The translations under genes and the position numbers were made by a program. The notes beneath the pieces are model-generated. The model was not told the origin of the DNA. It saw nothing but the letters and a program-made list of their open reading frames with translations, and did not search any database. A DNA stretch of 64,000 nucleotides from the NCBI GenBank assembly GCA_002086835.1, contig MVIG01000009.1:124001-188000 (forward strand), given 5' to 3'. Source of the DNA: Mycolicibacterium porcinum (GTDB taxonomy: Bacteria; Actinomycetota; Actinomycetes; Mycobacteriales; Mycobacteriaceae). This document shows, piece after piece, positions 27,104 to 36,044 of the stretch. How positions within the stretch are numbered: the first letter of the stretch is position 1; every line of letters begins with the position of its first letter.

Positions 27104-28399
27104 ATGATGACCGTGACTACCACCGCAATCGCCTCCGAGTCCACAGCCGGTGACTGGCGCCGGACACTGCGCACGCCGTTCACCGCGGCAGCCTGGCGGG
27201 GCTATCTGTATGTCCTGCTGATCAGCGTCCTCGCCGTGGTCGGCGTGGTCTACCTGTTCGTGACCGGCTTGGCGTCAGGGCTGCTGCTCGTCACCCTGAT
27301 CGGCATCCCGCTGGTGGCGCTCGTGGTGCTGTCGGGTCGGCAGTGGAATGCGCTGTACCGGTCGCTGGCCCGGCTGGTCGGCGTGACGATCGACGCACCG
27401 GCATCCTTTACCAGGCAAGGCAGCTGGCCGCAGACGCTGGCCTCGGCCCTGACCGATGCCGTCGGCTGGCGCAGCCTGGCATTCCTCCTGCTGCAGAGCG
27501 TCGTGATGACACCTCTCGGATACGGGGTGCTCGTCGGTCTCGCGATGTCGCTGAGCCTGGTGGGCTCCCCGATCATCTGGATGGTCATGGGCGAACCGGT
27601 CGTCAGCTTCGGGGAACCGGTGGATTCGCTCGGTGCCTACCTGCTGCTGTCGGTCGGTGGATTGCTCGCCCTGTACCTGGTGGCATGGATCATGATCGGC
27701 ATCGGGCGTGCCCATGTCTGGCTGGCCCAGGCCTTGCTCGCCCCGACCGACCGTGAGCGCCGCGTCGGCGAATTGGAGCGCGCCCGTGCCGATGTGGTCG
27801 ATGATTCGGCGGCGACACTGCGCCGCGTCGAGCGTGATCTGCACGACGGAACCCAGGCCCGGCTGATCGCGGTGGCGATGACGCTGGCGCGCGCCGAGGA
27901 ACAGTTGGCTGACCCTGACAAGGCCGACCGGGCTCGGCAACTGGTCTCCGACGCTTTGGCGAACACCAAGGACACCCTGACCGAACTGCGTGACCTGGTC
28001 CGCGGAATCCGGCCGCCCGCATTGGATCTCGGTTTGGCGCCGGCAGTGCAGACATTGGTCGCGCGCAACCCGATTCCCGTCGAGCTGGTCGACGATCTCA
28101 CTGTGCGTCCGTCGCTGGGTGTGGAGACGCTGGCGTACTTCTGTGTGGCTGAGTTGCTCGCCAACGTATCCCGGCACTCCGGGGCGACGCAGGCTACTGT
28201 ACGGCTCCACAGCGATGCTGCGGAGTTGCGGATCACTGTGGCGGACAATGGTTCCGGAGGGGTTGAACCTGCGAACGGTTCAGGTCTGACGGGGCTGGCA
28301 GATCGACTGCGGATGGTCGACGGTCGTCTCGACATCGACAGCCCCGCCGGCGGACCCACCACGATCACCGCCGTCGTCCCGTCGGGAACTGGGCGGTGA
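27104..28399 (+). CDS. Sensor histidine kinase, NarL/DesK type
   Basis: A 431-residue membrane kinase. The N-terminal half is a putative Sensor domain with four hydrophobic segments (about residues 35-80, 130-160, 178-205) and little extracytoplasmic sequence, so it may sense the membrane itself. HisKA_3 dimerisation follows with phospho-acceptor His247 in RRVERDLHDGTQARL, then a GHKL ATPase with ELLANVSRHSGA (N-box) and ADNGSGG / GLTGLADRL (G-boxes). ATG at 27104 (second ATG at 27107). Its TGA overlaps the GTG of the regulator gene, so the pair forms a two-component system. Confidence 0.88.
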   Translation: MMTVTTTAIASESTAGDWRRTLRTPFTAAAWRGYLYVLLISVLAVVGVVYLFVTGLASGLLLVTLIGIPLVALVVLSGRQWNALYRSLARLVGVTIDAPASFTRQGSWPQTLASALTDAVGWRSLAFLLLQSVVMTPLGYGVLVGLAMSLSLVGSPIIWMVMGEPVVSFGEPVDSLGAYLLLSVGGLLALYLVAWIMIGIGRAHVWLAQALLAPTDRERRVGELERARADVVDDSAATLRRVERDLHDGTQARLIAVAMTLARAEEQLADPDKADRARQLVSDALANTKDTLTELRDLVRGIRPPALDLGLAPAVQTLVARNPIPVELVDDLTVRPSLGVETLAYFCVAELLANVSRHSGATQATVRLHSDAAELRITVADNGSGGVEPANGSGLTGLADRLRMVDGRLDIDSPAGGPTTITAVVPSGTGR

Positions 28400-29043
28400 C
28401 CCGGCTGGCGATCGCCGAGGACAACGCGATCCTGCGCGACGGCCTGACCCAGTTGCTCGTCGAACGCGGCCACGAGGTTGTGGCCAAGGTGGGCACCGCC
28501 GACCAGATCCGGGAGATCGCGGAGACGCTGCGGCCGGAGGTGTTCGTCATCGACATCCGCATGCCGCCCACCTTCACCGACGAGGGGCTCGTCGCGGCGG
28601 TATCGCTGCGACGTTCGCACCCGAATGTCGGGGTTCTGGTGTTCTCGCAGTGGGTCGAGACTCGCTACGCCGCTGAGCTGTTGGCCGGCAACCCGGAGGG
28701 GGTGGGCTACCTACTCAAGGACCGGGTGGCCGACATCGGTGAGTTCGACTCCGCGGTGCGACGCGTGGCTGCCGGAGGTACCGCCCTGGACCCCGAGGTG
28801 GTCCGCCAGTTGATGGGAACTCGAAGCGGTGGCGATGCGCTGGCACGGCTGACTCCCCGCGAGCGCGAGGTGCTCGCCCTGATGGCCGAGGGACACTCGA
28901 ACAGTGGCCTGGCCGCGCATCTTTCGGTTTCCGAACGGGCGGTGGAGAAACACATCGGCAGCATCTTCACCAAACTGGACCTGCCGCCGTCGACGGCCCA
29001 CCACCGGCGCGTGCTGGCGGTGCTCACCTACCTGAATTCCTGA
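28396..29043 (+). CDS. LuxR/NarL-family response regulator
   Basis: A 215-residue regulator. The receiver domain has the acidic pair ED at residues 8-9, phospho-acceptor Asp53 (VFVIDIRMPP), Ser and the Lys in YLLKDR. The C-terminal LuxR HTH contains LTPREREVLALMAEGHSN and LSVSERAVEKHIGSIFTKL. GTG start at 28396 overlaps the kinase stop by 4 nt. Partner of the upstream kinase. Its targets are unknown, with the adjacent NmrA-like gene a candidate. Confidence 0.9.
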   Translation: MTRLAIAEDNAILRDGLTQLLVERGHEVVAKVGTADQIREIAETLRPEVFVIDIRMPPTFTDEGLVAAVSLRRSHPNVGVLVFSQWVETRYAAELLAGNPEGVGYLLKDRVADIGEFDSAVRRVAAGGTALDPEVVRQLMGTRSGGDALARLTPREREVLALMAEGHSNSGLAAHLSVSERAVEKHIGSIFTKLDLPPSTAHHRRVLAVLTYLNS

Positions 29044-29071
29044 GCGGCCGGGAATGATCGTCGCCGATCTG

Positions 29072-29085
29072 TGGGTTGCAACCCA
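29072..29085. promoter_or_regulatory. 14-bp perfect palindrome TGGGTTGCAACCCA
   Basis: A perfect, gapless palindrome 27 nt upstream of the GTG of the NmrA-like gene and 29 nt after the response-regulator stop. Probable regulator binding site for the downstream gene. Confidence 0.5.
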
Positions 29086-29112
29086 TGCATCGCCACAGAA
29101 ACGGAGGCCACA

Positions 29113-30051
29113 GTGCCCGCGACACCACCAGCGGCCGACAGTCTGAGCATTCTCGTCATCGGCGCAGGAGAACTCGGCTCCAGCGTGTTGTCCGCCCTGA
29201 CCCGTCACCTCGCACTCCATCCCAGCGCTGCCCGCGTCGCGGTGCTGTTGCGGCCGCCGGCGGCAGGTGCCGGCCTGGTAAGCAATGCGCGTAGCAGAGA
29301 ACTGACCGAGGCGGGAATCGCGGTTGAACATGCCGACGTCGCAACGGCGTCGGTGGCCGAGCTTGCGGCCGTCATGGGCCGCTATCACACCGTCATCAGC
29401 TGCGTCGGTTTCGCGGCCGGTTCGGGCACGCAGCGCAAACTCGCTGAATCGGCGCTCGCGGCCGGGGTATCGCGGTTCTTCCCATGGCAATTCGGCGTCG
29501 ACTACGACGAGATAGGACGCGGCAGCGCGCAGCCGCTGTTCGATGAGCAGCTCGATGTGCGTGACCTGTTGCGTAACCAGGACACCACCGAGTGGGTCAT
29601 CGTCTCCACCGGCATGTTCACCAGCTTCCTGTTCGAACCCGAGTTCGGCGTCGTGGATCTGCCTGCCAATACCGTGCATGCGCTGGGGAGCTGGGACAAC
29701 CGAGTCACCCTCACCACTCCTGAAGACATCGGGGTGCTCACCGCCGACATCGTCTTCGCCGAACCGCGTTTTCGCGACACCGTCGTCTATCTCGCGGGGG
29801 ACACCATCAGCTACCGCGAACTCGCCGAGATCGTCGACCGGGTCCGTGGCACCGTGTGCACCCGCATCTTGTGGACCACCGACTACCTGGCCGACCAGCT
29901 AGGGCAGCATCCCGAGGACACGATGAGCAAGTACCGGGCGGTGTTCGCCCGCACCAATGGTGTCGCCTGGCCGAAGGATCAGGCGTACAACGTTGTTCGC
30001 GGGATCAGCACGACGACCGCCGAGGAGTGGGCCCGCGCGAACCTGGTCTGA
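29113..30051 (+). CDS. NmrA/isoflavone-reductase-like NAD(P)-binding protein
   Basis: A 312-residue atypical short-chain dehydrogenase. The Rossmann motif VIGAGELGSSVLSAL is at about residue 15, followed by VISCVGFA, FFPWQFGVDYDEIG and VIVSTGMFTSFLFEP, all typical of the NmrA/isoflavone-reductase family. Such proteins are reductases or NAD(P)-sensing regulators. GTG at 29113 is chosen because ACGGAGG lies 5 nt upstream; the protein upstream of it is not conserved-looking. A palindromic operator precedes it. Convergent with the mmpL gene 9 nt downstream. Confidence 0.8.
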   Translation: MPATPPAADSLSILVIGAGELGSSVLSALTRHLALHPSAARVAVLLRPPAAGAGLVSNARSRELTEAGIAVEHADVATASVAELAAVMGRYHTVISCVGFAAGSGTQRKLAESALAAGVSRFFPWQFGVDYDEIGRGSAQPLFDEQLDVRDLLRNQDTTEWVIVSTGMFTSFLFEPEFGVVDLPANTVHALGSWDNRVTLTTPEDIGVLTADIVFAEPRFRDTVVYLAGDTISYRELAEIVDRVRGTVCTRILWTTDYLADQLGQHPEDTMSKYRAVFARTNGVAWPKDQAYNVVRGISTTTAEEWARANLV

Positions 30052-30060
30052 GACCTGCGG

Positions 30061-32958
30061 CTAACTCGATGTCTCCGGCTCCGGCTCCGGCTTGAGCAGT
30101 TCACGAACCGACGTGCGGGTTCCGTACGGTCGCAACATGCGACTGGCCGGACGAGGCCGCACGATCTGGGGCCACCAGAACCACCGGCCGAGCAGCGCTG
30201 CGATGGACGGCGTCATGAACGACCGCACGATCAGGGTGTCGAAGAGCAGGCCGAGGCCGATCGTTGTGCCGATCTGTCCCAGGACGATGAGGTCGCTGAA
30301 GATGAACGAGGACATGGTGGCCGCGAACACCAGGCCGGCCGCGGTCACCACTCGACCGGTGCCAGCCATCGCGCGGATGACGCCGGTCTTGAGGCCGGCC
30401 CCGATCTCCTCCTGGAACCGGGATATCAACAGCAGGTTGTAGTCGGCCCCCACCGCCAGCAGCAGGATGATGGCCAGTGCCAGCACGATCCAGTACAGCT
30501 GGATGCCGAAGATGTACTGCCACACCAGGACCGACAGGCCGAACGACGCTCCCAATGACAGCACGACCGTCCCGACGATGACCATCGCCGCGACCAGACT
30601 GCGGGTGATGAACATCATGATGAGCAGGATGAGGCTGATCGCGGCCAGTGCGGCGATCAGCAGGTCGTATTTGGCGCCGTCCTGAATGTCCTTGTAGGCC
30701 GAGGCGGTCCCGGCCACGTAGATCTTGGCGTCCGACAGGGGAGTGGCCTTGATCGCATCGAACGCGGAGTCCTTGATCGCGTCGATGTGTGAGATGCCCT
30801 CGGGCGTAGCGGGAGTGCCCTCGTGCGTGATGATCATGCGGGCGGCCTTGCCGTCAGGCGAGAGGAACAGCTTGAGCCCGCGCTTGAAGTCGGGGTTGTC
30901 GAAGGCCTCCGGCGGTAGATAGAACGAGTCGTCGTTCTTGGCGGAGTCGAACGCCTGCCCCATCGCGGTCGAATTCTCGAGGGCTTCCTGGGATTGCGAA
31001 TTGGTCCCGGCGGTGGTGGCGTAGTTGGACAGGGTCAGATCACGGTTGCGCTCCTGGATGGCGATCTGCGGTGGCAGCAGCGCCACGAGTTGTGGCTGCA
31101 GCGCATCGAGCTTGTCCAGACTCGCCGTGATGTTCCCGAACTGGTCGCTGAGCTTGTCGATGCCGTCGAGCGCGTCGAACACCGACCTCAGCGCCGCGCA
31201 CATGGGGATGTCGAAACAATGCGGCTCCCAGTAGAAGTAGTTGCGCAGCGGCCGGAACTGATCGTCGAAATTGGCGATCTTGTCGCGCAGGTCGTTCACG
31301 ATCGCGACCGTGTCGTGAAAGGCCTGGGTCTGCTCGTGGGTGGCGGCGGCGCTGGCCTGCTGTAGTGCGACTTGCTTCTTGAGGATGTTGATCGTGTTCG
31401 AGAGCTCGTTGGCCTGCTTGAGCAGATCGGCGGCCCGGTCCTGCTGATAGCCGAGGTTCATGATCTGGCTGGCGCTTTGTGCGCTGATCTGAAATGGGAT
31501 GGAGCTGTGCTTGATCGGCGTGCCGAGGGGCCGGGTGATCGACTGCACCAGGGCGATGCCGCGGGTGTGCAGAACGGCCTTGGCCACGCGTTCGAGCACC
31601 AGCATGTCCGCTGGGTTGCGCATGTCGTGATCGGTTTCGATCATCAGCAGCTCGGGGTTCAGCCGGGCTTCCGAGAAGTGGCGGGTGGCAGCGGTGTAGC
31701 CGATGTTGGCGGGTGCCGATTCCGGTAGGTAGGGGCGGCCGTCGTAGCTGGTCTTGTAGCCGGGAAGGGCGAGTAGGCCGATGAGCGCGATCAGACACGA
31801 CACCACGAGGATGGGACCGGGCCAACGCACGATCGCGGTACCGATGCGGCGCCAGCGCGGTGCTCGTGGATTGCGTTTGGGCTCAAGGAGTCCGAACCGG
31901 CTACCGATGGTCAGTACTGCCGGGCCCAGTGTCAGCGCGGCAACGAGGGTCACGAGCACGCCGATGGCGGCAGGTACTCCCAGGGTCTGGAAGTAGGGCA
32001 GCCGGGTGAAGTGCAGGCAGGCCACGGCTCCGGCGATGGTCAGCCCGGAGCCGACGATGACATGCACGGTGCCGCGAAACATGTCGTGATACGCGGCTTC
32101 TCGGTCCATGCCGCGGCTGCGGGCTTCGTGGTAGCGGCCGACGATGAAGATGCCGTAGTCCGTGCCCGCGGCGATCGCCAGCAGCGTCAGCAGGTTCGTC
32201 GAATAGGTGGACAGGCCGATGACCCCGGAGTGCGCGAGGGCGGCGACGACACCGCGGGCGGCCGCCAGTTCGATGAGGACGGTGACGAGCATGAGCAGCA
32301 TCGTGATCAGTGATCGGTAGACCACGAGCAGCATCACCGCGATGACCAGGAAGGTTATGCCGGTGACCTTTTCGGTGCCCTTGCTGCCGACCTCGAAGTT
32401 GTCGGTGATGAGCGGGGCGGCCCCGGTGACGTAGGCCTTGACCCCGGGTGGCGGGGGGACGCTCGCCACGATGTCGCGGATGGCATCGACCGATTGGTTG
32501 GACAACGCCTCACCCTGGTTGCCGGCCAGATACACCTGCACCAGGGCGGCTTTGCCGTCCTTGCTCTGTGACCCGCCCGCGGTGAGCGGATCACCCCAGA
32601 AGTCCTGAATGTGCTCGACGTGTTTGGTGTCCTCGGCGAGGCGTTTCATCAAGGTGTCGTAGTAGCGGTGGGCATCGTCGCCCAGAGGCTGATCGCCTTC
32701 GAGCACCACCATGGCGGCGCTGTCGGAGTTGAACTCGTCGAAGACCTGGCCGATGTGGCGCATCGCCATGGTAGACGGCGCATCGGGGGCGTTGAGTCCG
32801 ACCGAGCGGGCGGCGCCGACGACTTCGAGCTGGGGCACAAGGATGTTCGTGAGCGCGGCGATGGCGACCCAGACGAGCACGATGGGTACGGCGAGTGCGC
32901 GAATGGTGCGCGCCGTCCTGGATCCGCCGGCTGCGTCTTCGGTGTGCTGCCCGCTCAT
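30061..32958 (-). CDS. MmpL-family RND transporter (MmpL4/5-like)
   Basis: A 965-residue RND transporter of the MmpL family with 12 predicted membrane segments and two large periplasmic loops. The proton-relay Asp-Tyr pairs are visible in [17 protein letters not shown] (TM4 region) and [17 protein letters not shown] (TM10 region). The second periplasmic loop contains a Cys pair ([13 protein letters not shown]) and a coiled-coil stretch rich in Asn/Gln/Leu, as in MmpL4/MmpL5. The start overlaps the mmpS stop (ATGA). Relatives export siderophores, lipids or drugs; the cargo here is not identifiable. Probably repressed by the divergent TetR gene. Confidence 0.9.
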   Translation of the reverse strand: MSGQHTEDAAGGSRTARTIRALAVPIVLVWVAIAALTNILVPQLEVVGAARSVGLNAPDAPSTMAMRHIGQVFDEFNSDSAAMVVLEGDQPLGDDAHRYYDTLMKRLAEDTKHVEHIQDFWGDPLTAGGSQSKDGKAALVQVYLAGNQGEALSNQSVDAIRDIVASVPPPPGVKAYVTGAAPLITDNFEVGSKGTEKVTGITFLVIAVMLLVVYRSLITMLLMLVTVLIELAAARGVVAALAHSGVIGLSTYSTNLLTLLAIAAGTDYGIFIVGRYHEARSRGMDREAAYHDMFRGTVHVIVGSGLTIAGAVACLHFTRLPYFQTLGVPAAIGVLVTLVAALTLGPAVLTIGSRFGLLEPKRNPRAPRWRRIGTAIVRWPGPILVVSCLIALIGLLALPGYKTSYDGRPYLPESAPANIGYTAATRHFSEARLNPELLMIETDHDMRNPADMLVLERVAKAVLHTRGIALVQSITRPLGTPIKHSSIPFQISAQSASQIMNLGYQQDRAADLLKQANELSNTINILKKQVALQQASAAATHEQTQAFHDTVAIVNDLRDKIANFDDQFRPLRNYFYWEPHCFDIPMCAALRSVFDALDGIDKLSDQFGNITASLDKLDALQPQLVALLPPQIAIQERNRDLTLSNYATTAGTNSQSQEALENSTAMGQAFDSAKNDDSFYLPPEAFDNPDFKRGLKLFLSPDGKAARMIITHEGTPATPEGISHIDAIKDSAFDAIKATPLSDAKIYVAGTASAYKDIQDGAKYDLLIAALAAISLILLIMMFITRSLVAAMVIVGTVVLSLGASFGLSVLVWQYIFGIQLYWIVLALAIILLLAVGADYNLLLISRFQEEIGAGLKTGVIRAMAGTGRVVTAAGLVFAATMSSFIFSDLIVLGQIGTTIGLGLLFDTLIVRSFMTPSIAALLGRWFWWPQIVRPRPASRMLRPYGTRTSVRELLKPEPEPETSS

Positions 32959-33401
32959 GCCGACTTGTCCAAGCAGGCGATGTAACCGTTCACGTTGCTG
33001 GTGGTCCTTTCATCCTTGACCACGCCGTTGACGGTGATGCGGCACCCGATGGACTCGCCGTCCCCTTGTGCCCGCAGGTCGGCGAACATGGTCGGGTCGT
33101 CCGTGACCAGGGTTTGTGACCAGGGCAAGGTCGCGTCCTCGACCCGTTGGGGCTGTGCGTCGATGTCCAGGTAATTGATGGTGGCAACCGACCCTGGCGA
33201 TCCGAACACTTCGAACAGCACCCGTTTCGGGTTGTATCCGGTGTTCTCCAGGGCGTCGGCGCTTGGCCGCGACACTTCGTTGTCGGAGCCGAATATCCCG
33301 TGCAGCCGACTGACGGTGAAGGCGACGACGGCCACCACCAGCACGGCCACGATCACCGTCCAGCGCCGCCTGACCAGGCTTCCTACCGAGATCCCCTGCA
33401 T
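32955..33401 (-). CDS. MmpS-family accessory protein
   Basis: A 148-residue MmpS protein with one N-terminal membrane anchor ([20 protein letters not shown] at about residues 14-33) and a periplasmic beta-rich domain with two cysteines (SIGCRI, YIACLDK). MmpS proteins act as adaptor subunits of MmpL4/5-type exporters. ATG at 33401 is preferred over an upstream in-frame start at 33431 because AAAGG lies 7 nt upstream. Translationally coupled to mmpL. Confidence 0.88.
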   Translation of the reverse strand: MQGISVGSLVRRRWTVIVAVLVVAVVAFTVSRLHGIFGSDNEVSRPSADALENTGYNPKRVLFEVFGSPGSVATINYLDIDAQPQRVEDATLPWSQTLVTDDPTMFADLRAQGDGESIGCRITVNGVVKDERTTSNVNGYIACLDKSA

Positions 33402-33470
33402 CTCAGAGCCTTTCGACAACGGCGCACGCACACCGGTAGGTGAGAGTCTTCGGCCGTCTACAGCTTCTGA

Positions 33471-33487
33471 ACGGTACCGTACGGTAC
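33471..33487. promoter_or_regulatory. TetR operator between mmpS and tetR
   Basis: GTACCGTACGGTAC (33474-33487) is a perfect 14-bp palindrome, overlapping a direct repeat of ACGGTAC at 33471-33477 and 33481-33487. It lies in the 147-nt intergenic region between divergent mmpS and tetR, the expected place for an autoregulatory TetR operator. Confidence 0.65.
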
Positions 33488-33548
33488 TATCCTGGACGGG
33501 GCAAGGCCTACAGACAGTTCGGCTCCCCGCTCACGAAAGGTTTCCAGC

Positions 33549-34151
33549 GTGGTTCCCGCTTCGACGCACGACGTTTCACCGCCGGCCCCGGCGTCGCAGT
33601 GGACCGAGCGCGAGGCCGAGTTGTTGGCGGTGACCCTGCGCCTGTTGCAGCAGCACGGATACGACCGGTTGACGGTGGAAGCCGTGGCGACCGAAGCGAA
33701 GTCCAGCAAGGCCACCATCTACCGGCGCTGGCCGTCGAAGACCGAGCTCGTCCTGGCGGCCTTCATCGAGGGGACCCGGATTCAGCTGGTCCCGCCGCGC
33801 ACCGGATCGTTGCGCACGGACCTGCTGAGCATCGGCACGTCGGTCTGCGCGCAGGCGCGCGAACACGGCAGCACGATGAGCGCGATCATGTCCGAGGTCG
33901 CGCACAGCCCGGAGTTGAGTGCGGCGCTGCAGAGCCAGTTCGTGCTGCAGCGCAAGAAACTCATGGCCGAGGTGCTGAACGAGGCGGTGGAACGGGGCGA
34001 GATCGAGGCCGAGGCCATCCACGACGAGCTGTGGGATGTGATGCCGGGGTATCTGGTGTTCCGGTCCCTCATTCCCGGGCGTCCACCGACTGAGGCGACG
34101 GTCCGCGCACTCGTCGACGACGTGTTGATGCCCAGCCTGACCCGGTTCTGA
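33549..34151 (+). CDS. TetR-family regulator divergent from mmpS-mmpL
   Basis: A 200-residue TetR regulator. The HTH is LTVEAVATEAKSSKATIYRRW, preceded by helix REAELLAVTLRLLQQHGYDR, and followed by a helical effector domain (TetR_C_16-like). GTG at 33549 with AAAGG about 9 nt upstream. Divergent from mmpS-mmpL with a strong palindrome between, so it most likely represses the exporter and itself. TetR control of MmpS/MmpL pairs is common in non-tuberculous mycobacteria; the inducer is unknown. Confidence 0.85.
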   Translation: MVPASTHDVSPPAPASQWTEREAELLAVTLRLLQQHGYDRLTVEAVATEAKSSKATIYRRWPSKTELVLAAFIEGTRIQLVPPRTGSLRTDLLSIGTSVCAQAREHGSTMSAIMSEVAHSPELSAALQSQFVLQRKKLMAEVLNEAVERGEIEAEAIHDELWDVMPGYLVFRSLIPGRPPTEATVRALVDDVLMPSLTRF

Positions 34152-34160
34152 ACCCCGGAC

Positions 34161-34460
34161 TCACGGTTGGCGGCGGCGCCACCACACCAGCAGGCCGACT
34201 ACCGCGAGCACAGCGACCACGGCGGCCACCGGAACCGCCGGTTTGGACCTGGCGGCCTCGGTCGCCGCGTGGGCCCGGTCGACGACGGCTTCCTTGGTCT
34301 CGACGGCCTTGTCCTGTGCGCGGCCTTTGACATCGAGCTTGTCCGACAGCGCGGCCACCGTATTGCCAAGCTCGCCGCGGGTCTTGTCGATATCGGACTG
34401 AAGTTCGTCGATGCCGGCGTCCGGCCCCGGTTCGGGCGGAAGGCGATCAGCGGTGGCCAT
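34161..34460 (-). CDS. DUF3618 membrane-anchored protein
   Basis: A 99-residue DUF3618 protein. The N-terminal half (IDELQSDIDKTRGELGNTV) is a charged amphipathic helix or coiled coil, and the C-terminus is a single membrane segment (about residues 73-93) ending in WWRRRQP. The family often accompanies the holin-like gene seen upstream, and here the two overlap by 14 nt. Probably a cell-envelope or stress-associated membrane protein. The exact function is unknown. Confidence 0.8.
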   Translation of the reverse strand: MATADRLPPEPGPDAGIDELQSDIDKTRGELGNTVAALSDKLDVKGRAQDKAVETKEAVVDRAHAATEAARSKPAVPVAAVVAVLAVVGLLVWWRRRQP

Positions 34461-34857
34461 GGCGTGCCTCCTTGAGCTCGTCGAGATCCTGCTTGACGCT
34501 GTCGACCGATTCGGTGGCCGGCGGCGGCACCTGCCTGGTTTGGCTGCGGCTGACCATCGCTGCCACTGCGGCGCCGATGAACAGCACCGCGGCGACGATG
34601 AGCGCAGCCGCCCATATCGGCAGGGCCAGCGCGATCGCTGCCACTGCGGCGGCGACGACCGTCATCAGGCCCAGCACCGCAAGTAGGCCGGCAGCGCTGA
34701 TCAGCCCCGCGCCGATCCCGGCGTGGCGCGCAGACTCCTGAAACTCGCGTTGCGCCAAGCGCAACTCGTCTCGCACCAACCGTGTCGTCTGCTCCTGCAG
34801 CCGGCCGAGGAGTTCGGTGGTGGACGCTTCGTCGATGGTTTTGGATTCGGTAGTCAT
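34447..34857 (-). CDS. Phage_holin_3_6-type (DUF1469) membrane protein
   Basis: A 136-residue protein of the actinobacterial holin-superfamily III type (not a phage gene in this context). An N-terminal amphipathic helix (LLGRLQEQTTRLVRDELRLAQREFQ) precedes two membrane segments at about residues 50-80 and 85-107. ATG at 34857 chosen because GGGAAAGG lies upstream and the conserved region begins here. It overlaps the DUF3618 gene, and the pair is a common actinobacterial module with DUF4235, which is encoded divergently next door. No function is proven. Confidence 0.8.
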   Translation of the reverse strand: MTTESKTIDEASTTELLGRLQEQTTRLVRDELRLAQREFQESARHAGIGAGLISAAGLLAVLGLMTVVAAAVAAIALALPIWAAALIVAAVLFIGAAVAAMVSRSQTRQVPPPATESVDSVKQDLDELKEARHGHR

Positions 34858-35023
34858 CGTTGGGCCTTTCCCCAGGCGTACTACTTCTCTCATGGCTGTG
34901 CCCGACGCGGGACCGGACAAAACCTCTGATGCCGGCAGAGCCGTTAGAACCGGTCGGTTCGGGGTATCCGCACTGTCAGCCCGGAAGCCGTTCGCTCGGG
35001 CTGTGGACGATGCGAGGAGAACC

Positions 35024-35296
35024 GTGAGCCGACTCTCGAAGGTGCTGTACCTGCCGCTGTCGATGGCGACGAGTGTGGGCGGCGGCCTGTTGGCCGGCGC
35101 GTTGTTCACTCAGATCTGGAAGCGCATCGATCAGCCGAACCTGGAACCGCCCGACCCCAAGGATCTGGAGCGGTCCGCTGCCAAAGCCCTGACCGCAGCG
35201 GCCATCCAAGGTCTGGTGTTCGGATTGGTCCGCGCTGCCGTCGACCGGGCTGGGGCCAAGGGCTACCGGGCTCTGGCCCATGAATCGCCGGTCTGA
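35024..35296 (+). CDS. DUF4235 membrane protein
   Basis: About 90 residues beginning VSRLSKVLYLPLSMATSVGGG, the characteristic DUF4235 start, with a first hydrophobic segment including GGGLLAGALFTQIWKRI and a second AAIQGLVFGLVRAAVDR. GTG at 35024 follows GAGGAG; longer in-frame versions upstream run through non-conserved sequence. The DUF3618/holin-like/DUF4235 association suggests one envelope-related module. Function unknown. Confidence 0.75.
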   Translation: MSRLSKVLYLPLSMATSVGGGLLAGALFTQIWKRIDQPNLEPPDPKDLERSAAKALTAAAIQGLVFGLVRAAVDRAGAKGYRALAHESPV

Positions 35297-35339
35297 GCCT
35301 TACCGACAAACCTGCGTGGCAGTCAGAAAGCGATGTGTG

Positions 35340-35972
35340 TCAACGTAATCCGCGTATCGCCCAGATCGTCAGGTAAGCCAGCCCGAAGAATGCCGCGACC
35401 GCTATCGCCACGCCTGTCGATTGGACATACGACAGCGGTGCGCGCATCCAGTCGAACGTCGCCGCGACCACGGCGTCGGGCCGGGTGACCAGGTCCCAGG
35501 AGTTCCATCGCTGGAAGCGGCCGATGACGACCCCGACCGCGCACAGCGCAACGGACAGCACGACGGCCAGCCAGCCCCAGAAGGCGCCGAACTCGTCGTC
35601 CAGGCGCTGATGCACCAGCAGCAGCGACACCACGCCCAGCAGGATTCCGGTCCAGGCGGCGAACCCGTACTGCAGCACGTGGCGCCACAGCTCGTAGCCT
35701 TCGCCGAGGTGAACCAGGTCGGTCACCAGATACGGGGCGTTCGGCAGGAACGCCAGCCAGCCTGCGCCCAGCGGCAACAGCCACAGCCGGCGCTCGACCA
35801 GATCGAACGCGATCGCGAAGACCATCGGAATCCAGGCCAGCACCAGGTTCCAGACCAGGAACTTGGTCGGGTACGACATCGGTGCGGCCGGATCGGTGAT
35901 CCCCAGTGCGAGGGTCAACGCTGTCGTCGCCATCAGCGAGACGACCAGCAGGATGCCGCGGGCTTCGGTCAT
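35340..35972 (-). CDS. DUF1361 integral membrane protein
   Basis: A 210-residue membrane protein with about six hydrophobic segments and the DUF1361 motifs LPNAPYLVTDLVHL and FGAFWGWLAV. The family is widespread but uncharacterised. It stands alone, convergent with the DUF4235 gene. The fadE5 terminator follows its start region (36001-36032), so it is transcribed from its own promoter, not by read-through from fadE5. Confidence 0.8.
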   Translation of the reverse strand: MTEARGILLVVSLMATTALTLALGITDPAAPMSYPTKFLVWNLVLAWIPMVFAIAFDLVERRLWLLPLGAGWLAFLPNAPYLVTDLVHLGEGYELWRHVLQYGFAAWTGILLGVVSLLLVHQRLDDEFGAFWGWLAVVLSVALCAVGVVIGRFQRWNSWDLVTRPDAVVAATFDWMRAPLSYVQSTGVAIAVAAFFGLAYLTIWAIRGLR

Positions 35973-36000
35973 GGGGTCCAGTCTGCCTGGCGCAGAAACA

Positions 36001-36032
36001 AAATCGCCCCCGGGGAGACCCGGGGGCGATTT
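36001..36032 (-). terminator. Intrinsic terminator of fadE5
   Basis: Arms of 14 bp (36001-36014 and 36019-36032; AAATCGCCCCCGGG) pair perfectly around a 4-nt loop, 13 nt after the fadE5 stop. On the minus strand it is followed by TTTTGTTTC, giving a U-rich tail, which makes it one of the few canonical rho-independent terminators in the window. Confidence 0.85.
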
Positions 36033-36044
36033 CGTACGAGCTTC

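Noticed and set aside
34447..34857. A prophage remnant suggested by the holin-like gene
   Set aside because: The holin-superfamily III protein is part of a common actinobacterial DUF3618/DUF4235 module; no other phage genes or attachment sites are nearby.
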